Source: AWTP1-18 sp036518635
GTDB lineage: Bacteria > Pseudomonadota > Gammaproteobacteria > Burkholderiales > Rhodocyclaceae
Length of the DNA: 24,879 bases
Assembly (NCBI GenBank): GCA_036518635.1
Contig: DATDMT010000297.1
Span: 1-24,879, forward strand
Direction of reading: 5' to 3'
Under the pieces are notes generated by a model that worked only from the letters and a program-made list of their open reading frames with translations, was not told the origin of the DNA and did not search any database. Below are positions 21,461 to 24,879 of the stretch, piece by piece. Position numbers and translations under genes: made by a program. How positions within the stretch are numbered: position 1 is the first letter of the stretch; the number at the start of each line of letters is the position of its first letter.

Positions 21461-22561
21461 ATGAGCGACATCAGCCCGATCCACGAAATCATTGCCGAAA
21501 TCAGCGCCGGCCGGATGGTGATTCTGGTCGACGAAGAAGACCGCGAAAACGAGGGCGATCTGGTGCTGGCGGCGGACCAGGTAACGCCGGAAGCGATCAA
21601 CTTCATGGCCAAGTTCGGCCGCGGCCTGATCTGCCTGACCCTGACCCAGGAACGCTGCAAGCAGCTCGACCTGCCGCTGATGGTGCAGGACAACCGCACC
21701 CCCCATGGCACCGCCTTCACCATGTCGATCGAGGCCGCCGAGGGCGTCACCACCGGCATTTCGGCCCATGACCGGTCGCGCACGGTGCAGGCGGCGGTGG
21801 CGAAGAACGCCCGCCCCTCGGATATCGTCCAGCCCGGCCATATCTTTCCGCTGATGGCGCAGAACGGCGGCGTGCTGGTGCGCGCCGGCCATACCGAGGC
21901 CGGCTGCGATCTGTCGCGCCTGGCCGGACGCGAACCCGCGGCGGTGATCTGCGAAATCATGAACGACGACGGCTCGATGGCGCGCCTGCCGGAGTTGATC
22001 GAGTTCGGCAAGCAGCATGGCCTGAAGATCGGCACCATCCGCGACCTGATCCACTACCGCAACGCCACCGAGAAGCTGGTGGAGCGCGTCGCCAGCCGCA
22101 CGGTGCGCGGCTCCCACGGCGAGTTCCAGTTGCACGCCTATCTGGAGAAGACCAGCGACGAGTTGCACTTCGCCCTGGTCCGCGGCGAGATCACGCCTGG
22201 TGACGAAGTGCTGGTGCGGGTGCACCAGCCCCTGTCGATCCTCGACTTCATCGATTTCCACGGCCTCACCTATTCATTCAGCATCGACCAGGCGATGTCC
22301 ATCCTGGCCGATGCCGACAAGGGCGTGCTGATCCTGTTGCAGCGCAAGGACATCAACCGCGCCATGGTCGCCGCTCTGACCAGCCGCGACGAGACTCCCG
22401 GCGCCCGCTGGGACAACCGCCTGTTCGGTACCGGCGCGCAAATCCTGCTCGACCTCGGCGTCACCAAGATGCGCCTGATGGGCCGCCAGCAGCGCCTGCC
22501 CAGCATGGCCGGTTTCGGCCTGGAAGTGACCGGCTACCTGACGCCGGAAGACATCAAATAA
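21461..22561 (+). CDS. ribBA: 3,4-dihydroxy-2-butanone-4-phosphate synthase with degenerate GTP cyclohydrolase II-like domain (RibBX type)
   Basis: The 366-residue protein has an N-terminal RibB domain (about 1-200) with the active-site signature DEEDRENEGDL, then DNRTPHGTAFT, GHIFPL and HTEAGCDL; it makes the four-carbon unit for lumazine from ribulose 5-phosphate. The C-terminal domain (about 208-366) is RibA-like but contains no cysteine at all, so the zinc ligands C-x(10)-C-x-C of GTP cyclohydrolase II are missing. This fits the RibBX variant described from proteobacteria, so cyclohydrolase activity is not expected and a separate ribA should exist elsewhere. ATG 21461 gives the typical start MSDISPIHEII; the ribosome site is poor. 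An in-frame ATG at 21413 is rejected as it lies upstream of the -10 element. Confidence 0.93.
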   Translation: MSDISPIHEIIAEISAGRMVILVDEEDRENEGDLVLAADQVTPEAINFMAKFGRGLICLTLTQERCKQLDLPLMVQDNRTPHGTAFTMSIEAAEGVTTGISAHDRSRTVQAAVAKNARPSDIVQPGHIFPLMAQNGGVLVRAGHTEAGCDLSRLAGREPAAVICEIMNDDGSMARLPELIEFGKQHGLKIGTIRDLIHYRNATEKLVERVASRTVRGSHGEFQLHAYLEKTSDELHFALVRGEITPGDEVLVRVHQPLSILDFIDFHGLTYSFSIDQAMSILADADKGVLILLQRKDINRAMVAALTSRDETPGARWDNRLFGTGAQILLDLGVTKMRLMGRQQRLPSMAGFGLEVTGYLTPEDIK

Positions 22562-22571
22562 GGAACGCCCC

Positions 22572-23039
22572 ATGGCCCGCAAGGACTTCAAGGAACTCGA
22601 CCCCCAATACCGCGCCGACGGCCTGCGCTTCGGCATCGCCATGAGCCGCTTCAACGAGGAGATCGGTGACGGCCTGCTCTCCGGCGCCAGCGAGGAATTG
22701 GCCAAGCTCGGCGCCAAGGCCGAGGACGTCACCCTGGTCACCGTGCCCGGCGCCCTGGAATTGCCTCTGGCCTTGCTGGCCATGGCCAAGAGCGGCCGCT
22801 TCGATGCGCTGATCGCTCTGGGTTGCGTAATCCGCGGCGAGACCTATCACTTCGAAATTGTTTCCAACGAATCATCCCGCGGCATCAGCGAAGTCCAACT
22901 GGATACCGGCATCCCCGTCGCCAACGCCGTGCTCACCACAGAGAACGACGATCAGGCGCGGGCGCGCATGGCGCAGAAGGGCCGCGAGGCGGCTCAGTGT
23001 GCGGTGGAGATGGTTCATCTGCTGAAGGCGTTCAAATGA
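22572..23039 (+). CDS. ribH: 6,7-dimethyl-8-ribityllumazine synthase
   Basis: The 155-residue protein condenses the RibB product with 5-amino-6-ribitylaminouracil to give lumazine, the substrate of RibE. Family features are FGIAMSRFNEEIGDGLL (substrate-binding Phe/Asn), VPGALELP, ALGCVIRGETYHFEIV with the catalytic-type His, and GIPVANAVLTTEN. AGGAA lies ten bases before the ATG, which follows ribBA by ten bases. Its end overlaps nusB by four bases. Confidence 0.96.
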   Translation: MARKDFKELDPQYRADGLRFGIAMSRFNEEIGDGLLSGASEELAKLGAKAEDVTLVTVPGALELPLALLAMAKSGRFDALIALGCVIRGETYHFEIVSNESSRGISEVQLDTGIPVANAVLTTENDDQARARMAQKGREAAQCAVEMVHLLKAFK

Positions 23040-23467
23040 GTGCAAGTAAATCCGGCCGCCATCGGGCCCGAGAATTCGTCGTCCAGGGCCTCTACCAATG
23101 GCAGGTGGGCGGCCAGGACGAGGCCGCGATCCAGGTCCAGACCGAGTCCGTGCCGGGCTTCGCCAAGGCCGACGCCGACCTGTTCAAGTCCCTGTTGGCG
23201 GAAACCCTGGAAGATGCCGATGCCCTGCGCGAAAGCCTGTCGGCCTTCATCAGCCGCCCCTGGCAGGAAGTCTCGCCGATCGAGCGCGGCATCCTGCTGC
23301 TGGCCGCCTGCGAACTGAAGCACCACATCGAGACCCCCTACCGGGTCGTGATCAACGAGGCCATCGAGCTGGCCAAGACCTTCGGCGGCACCGACGGCCA
23401 CAAGTTCATCAACGGCGTGCTGGACAAGGTGGCCCCCACGTTGCGGCCGGACGAATCCAAGCATTGA
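23036..23467 (+). CDS. nusB: NusB transcription antitermination factor
   Basis: The 143-residue protein pairs with NusE (S10) to bind boxA RNA during rRNA antitermination. Typical segments are RHRAREFVVQGLYQWQ at the N-terminus, RPWQEVSPIERGILLLAACEL in the middle, and RVVINEAIELAKTFGGTDGHKFINGVLDKVA at the C-terminus. The ATG overlaps the ribH stop (ATGA), the usual ribH-nusB coupling. Confidence 0.95.
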   Translation: MSASKSGRHRAREFVVQGLYQWQVGGQDEAAIQVQTESVPGFAKADADLFKSLLAETLEDADALRESLSAFISRPWQEVSPIERGILLLAACELKHHIETPYRVVINEAIELAKTFGGTDGHKFINGVLDKVAPTLRPDESKH

Positions 23468-23483
23468 GTCGCTGACGGCGGAC

Positions 23484-24422
23484 ATGCCCTCCGAGTTCGC
23501 CCTGATCGACCGCCACTTCAAGGGCCCGCTGACCCACACCCTGCTCGGCCCCGGCGACGATTGCGCCCTGATCGCGCCTACGCCGGGCATGGCCCTGGCG
23601 ATCTCCTCCGACATGCTGGTGGCCGGCACGCATTTCCTGGCCGACACCGATCCCGCAGACCTGGGCTGGAAGACCCTGGCGGTGAATGTCTCCGACCTGG
23701 CGGCGATGGGCGCCCAGCCCCGCTGGGCCACCCTGGCGATCAGCCTGCCGGCACCCGACGAGGCATGGCTGGCGGCCTTCGGCGACGGTTTCTTCGCCTG
23801 CGCCACGGCCTTCGGCGTGGACCTGATCGGCGGCGACACCACCCGCGGCCCGCTCAACCTGTGCGTCACCATCTTCGGCGAGACCGCACCACAGGCGGCC
23901 CTGCGCCGCGACGGCGCCCAGCCCGGGGATGAAATTTGGGTCTCCGGCACCCTCGGCCTGGCGGCGCTGGGCCTGGCCCACCTGCAAGGGCGCTGCACCC
24001 TGGCCGACCCCGCGCCCTGCATCACCTCCCTGCAAAGGCCACAACCCCGGGTGGCTCTCGGCCTCGCCCTGCGCGGTCTGGCCAGCGCCTGCATCGACGT
24101 CTCCGACGGCCTGCTGGCCGACCTGGGCCACATCTTGGAACAATCCGGCCTCGCAGCCGCCCTGGATTTCGCTGCCCTGCCCACTGCCGCCCTGAACTGC
24201 GGCGCCCCGGCCGAACTGGCGCGGGATTGCCTGCTGGCCGGCGGCGACGATTACGAGTTGTGTTTCACCGCCCCAGCGGCCCATCATGCAACCATCGCCG
24301 CCCTCGGCACGCTGGCCTGCATCGGCCGCATCACCACCGGCCCGGCCGGACAGATCACCCTGCTCGACGCAGCGGGCCAGGCCCTGCCCACCGCCCGCCG
24401 CGGCTACGATCATTTCGGATAG
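23484..24422 (+). CDS. thiL: Thiamine-monophosphate kinase
   Basis: The 312-residue enzyme phosphorylates thiamine monophosphate to thiamine diphosphate, the active cofactor. It starts MPSEFALIDRHF and shows the ATP- and metal-binding motifs GPGDDCALI, SSDMLVAGTHF, VNVSDLAAMGAQP and GGDTTRGP, then VSGTLG and CIDVSDGLLADLGHI, and near the end LAGGDDYELCF. Length and motifs are complete. It follows nusB by 16 bases and precedes pgpA by four. Confidence 0.95.
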   Translation: MPSEFALIDRHFKGPLTHTLLGPGDDCALIAPTPGMALAISSDMLVAGTHFLADTDPADLGWKTLAVNVSDLAAMGAQPRWATLAISLPAPDEAWLAAFGDGFFACATAFGVDLIGGDTTRGPLNLCVTIFGETAPQAALRRDGAQPGDEIWVSGTLGLAALGLAHLQGRCTLADPAPCITSLQRPQPRVALGLALRGLASACIDVSDGLLADLGHILEQSGLAAALDFAALPTAALNCGAPAELARDCLLAGGDDYELCFTAPAAHHATIAALGTLACIGRITTGPAGQITLLDAAGQALPTARRGYDHFG

Positions 24423-24426
24423 ACCC

Positions 24427-24879
24427 ATGGCCAAACTGCCCCCGCCCCCCATCAACTTCCTCCTCTCCGACCCGGCCCATTTCATCGCCTGCGGCTGCGG
24501 CAGCGGCCGCTCGGTATTCGCCCCGGGCACCGCCGGCACGGCCTTCGCCTGGGCCGCCTATCCGCTGATGCGAATCATCTTCCCCGGCGACCTGATGTTC
24601 GCCCTGGCCCTACTGGTGCTGTTCGTGCTGGGGGTGATCGTTTGCGACATCACCGGCCGCCACCTCGGCGTGGCGGATCATGGCGCCATCGTCTGGGACG
24701 AGATCGTGCCCTTCTGGGGGGTACTGCTGTTCCTCCCCCCCAGCCTGCTGCCCTCACCCCACGGCTGGTATTTCTCCTGGGGGGCGCTGGCCTGGCAGGG
24801 CATCGCCTTCCTGCTGTTCCGCTTTTTCGACATCGTCAAACCGCCGCCGGCCAACTGGTTCGACAACAACATCAAGAAC
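24427..24879 (+). CDS. pgpA: Phosphatidylglycerophosphatase A (partial, 3' end outside window)
   Basis: The open frame begins at ATG 24427 and runs off the right edge with 151 residues visible. The segment CGCGSGRSVFAPGTAGT near the N-terminus, CDITGRHLGVADHGAIVWDEIVPFW in the middle and RFFDIVKPPPANWFDNN near the end match PgpA, which removes phosphate from phosphatidylglycerophosphate at the inner membrane. Several hydrophobic spans are visible. The thiL-pgpA order is standard in proteobacteria. Only the last part of the protein should be missing, judged by the usual length of about 160 to 170 residues. Confidence 0.92.
   Translation, partial: MAKLPPPPINFLLSDPAHFIACGCGSGRSVFAPGTAGTAFAWAAYPLMRIIFPGDLMFALALLVLFVLGVIVCDITGRHLGVADHGAIVWDEIVPFWGVLLFLPPSLLPSPHGWYFSWGALAWQGIAFLLFRFFDIVKPPPANWFDNNIKN

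Overview
The window looks like chromosome from a high-GC betaproteobacterium, probably of the Rhodocyclales type. I infer this from overall protein similarity, GC-rich codon use, ubiquinone genes of both the general (UbiB) and O2-independent (UbiU/V/T) kinds, and the order ribE ... ribBA-ribH-nusB-thiL-pgpA. No tRNA, rRNA, CRISPR array, insertion sequence or phage gene was seen. Coding density is very high and no gene-free stretch exceeds about 200 bases.

Layout. (1) 1-272, minus: start of a periplasmic P19-type iron-uptake protein, behind a near-ideal Fur box that overlaps its promoter. (2) 471-2006: ubiB, convergent with a degenerate EAL-HDOD signalling protein (2010-3290). (3) 3422-6428: a sodium:solute symporter with a His-rich tail and a membrane-bound Cache-GGDEF diguanylate cyclase. 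(4) 6487-12935: a long co-directional run, ubiU-ubiV-ubiT (anaerobic ubiquinone synthesis), a VanZ-like membrane protein, a MazG-like pyrophosphohydrolase, a thioredoxin-fold [2Fe-2S] ferredoxin, an alpha/beta hydrolase and a NodI/NodJ-type ABC exporter. An FNR-type box sits exactly 41.5 bases upstream of the start point predicted from the ubiU -10 element, so this run probably starts from an anaerobically activated promoter. (5) 12924-13562, minus: an Ala-rich coiled-coil protein with one membrane span. (6) 13699-16364: cutA, dsbD and ribE (riboflavin synthase). (7) 16460-21313: an accessory cassette of a TlpA-like thioredoxin, a 75-residue DUF4266 lipoprotein ending in CGCN, a DUF3570 outer-membrane barrel, an ApbE-type FAD:protein FMN transferase and an RTX/Ig-like secreted protein. 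(8) 21461-24879: ribBA (RibBX variant), ribH, nusB, thiL and the start of pgpA.

The most interesting part is the cassette in (7). It lies between ribE and ribBA-ribH, that is, inside what is usually a continuous riboflavin gene block. Its DUF3570 protein carries the heptapeptide D-A-I-S-G-A-S (residues 93-99), which fits the ApbE flavinylation motif Dxx[S/T]GA[S/T], and an ApbE gene follows 14 bases later. My hypothesis is an envelope redox module in which a surface beta-barrel carries covalent FMN, helped by a thioredoxin and a small Cys-tailed lipoprotein, with FMN supply and FMN attachment encoded side by side. The ApbE copy is unusual: it has no visible signal peptide, and Gly replaces the Asp normally found in the C-terminal metal-binding motif.

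All similarity calls come from reading the translated sequences and remembered family features; no database search was run.
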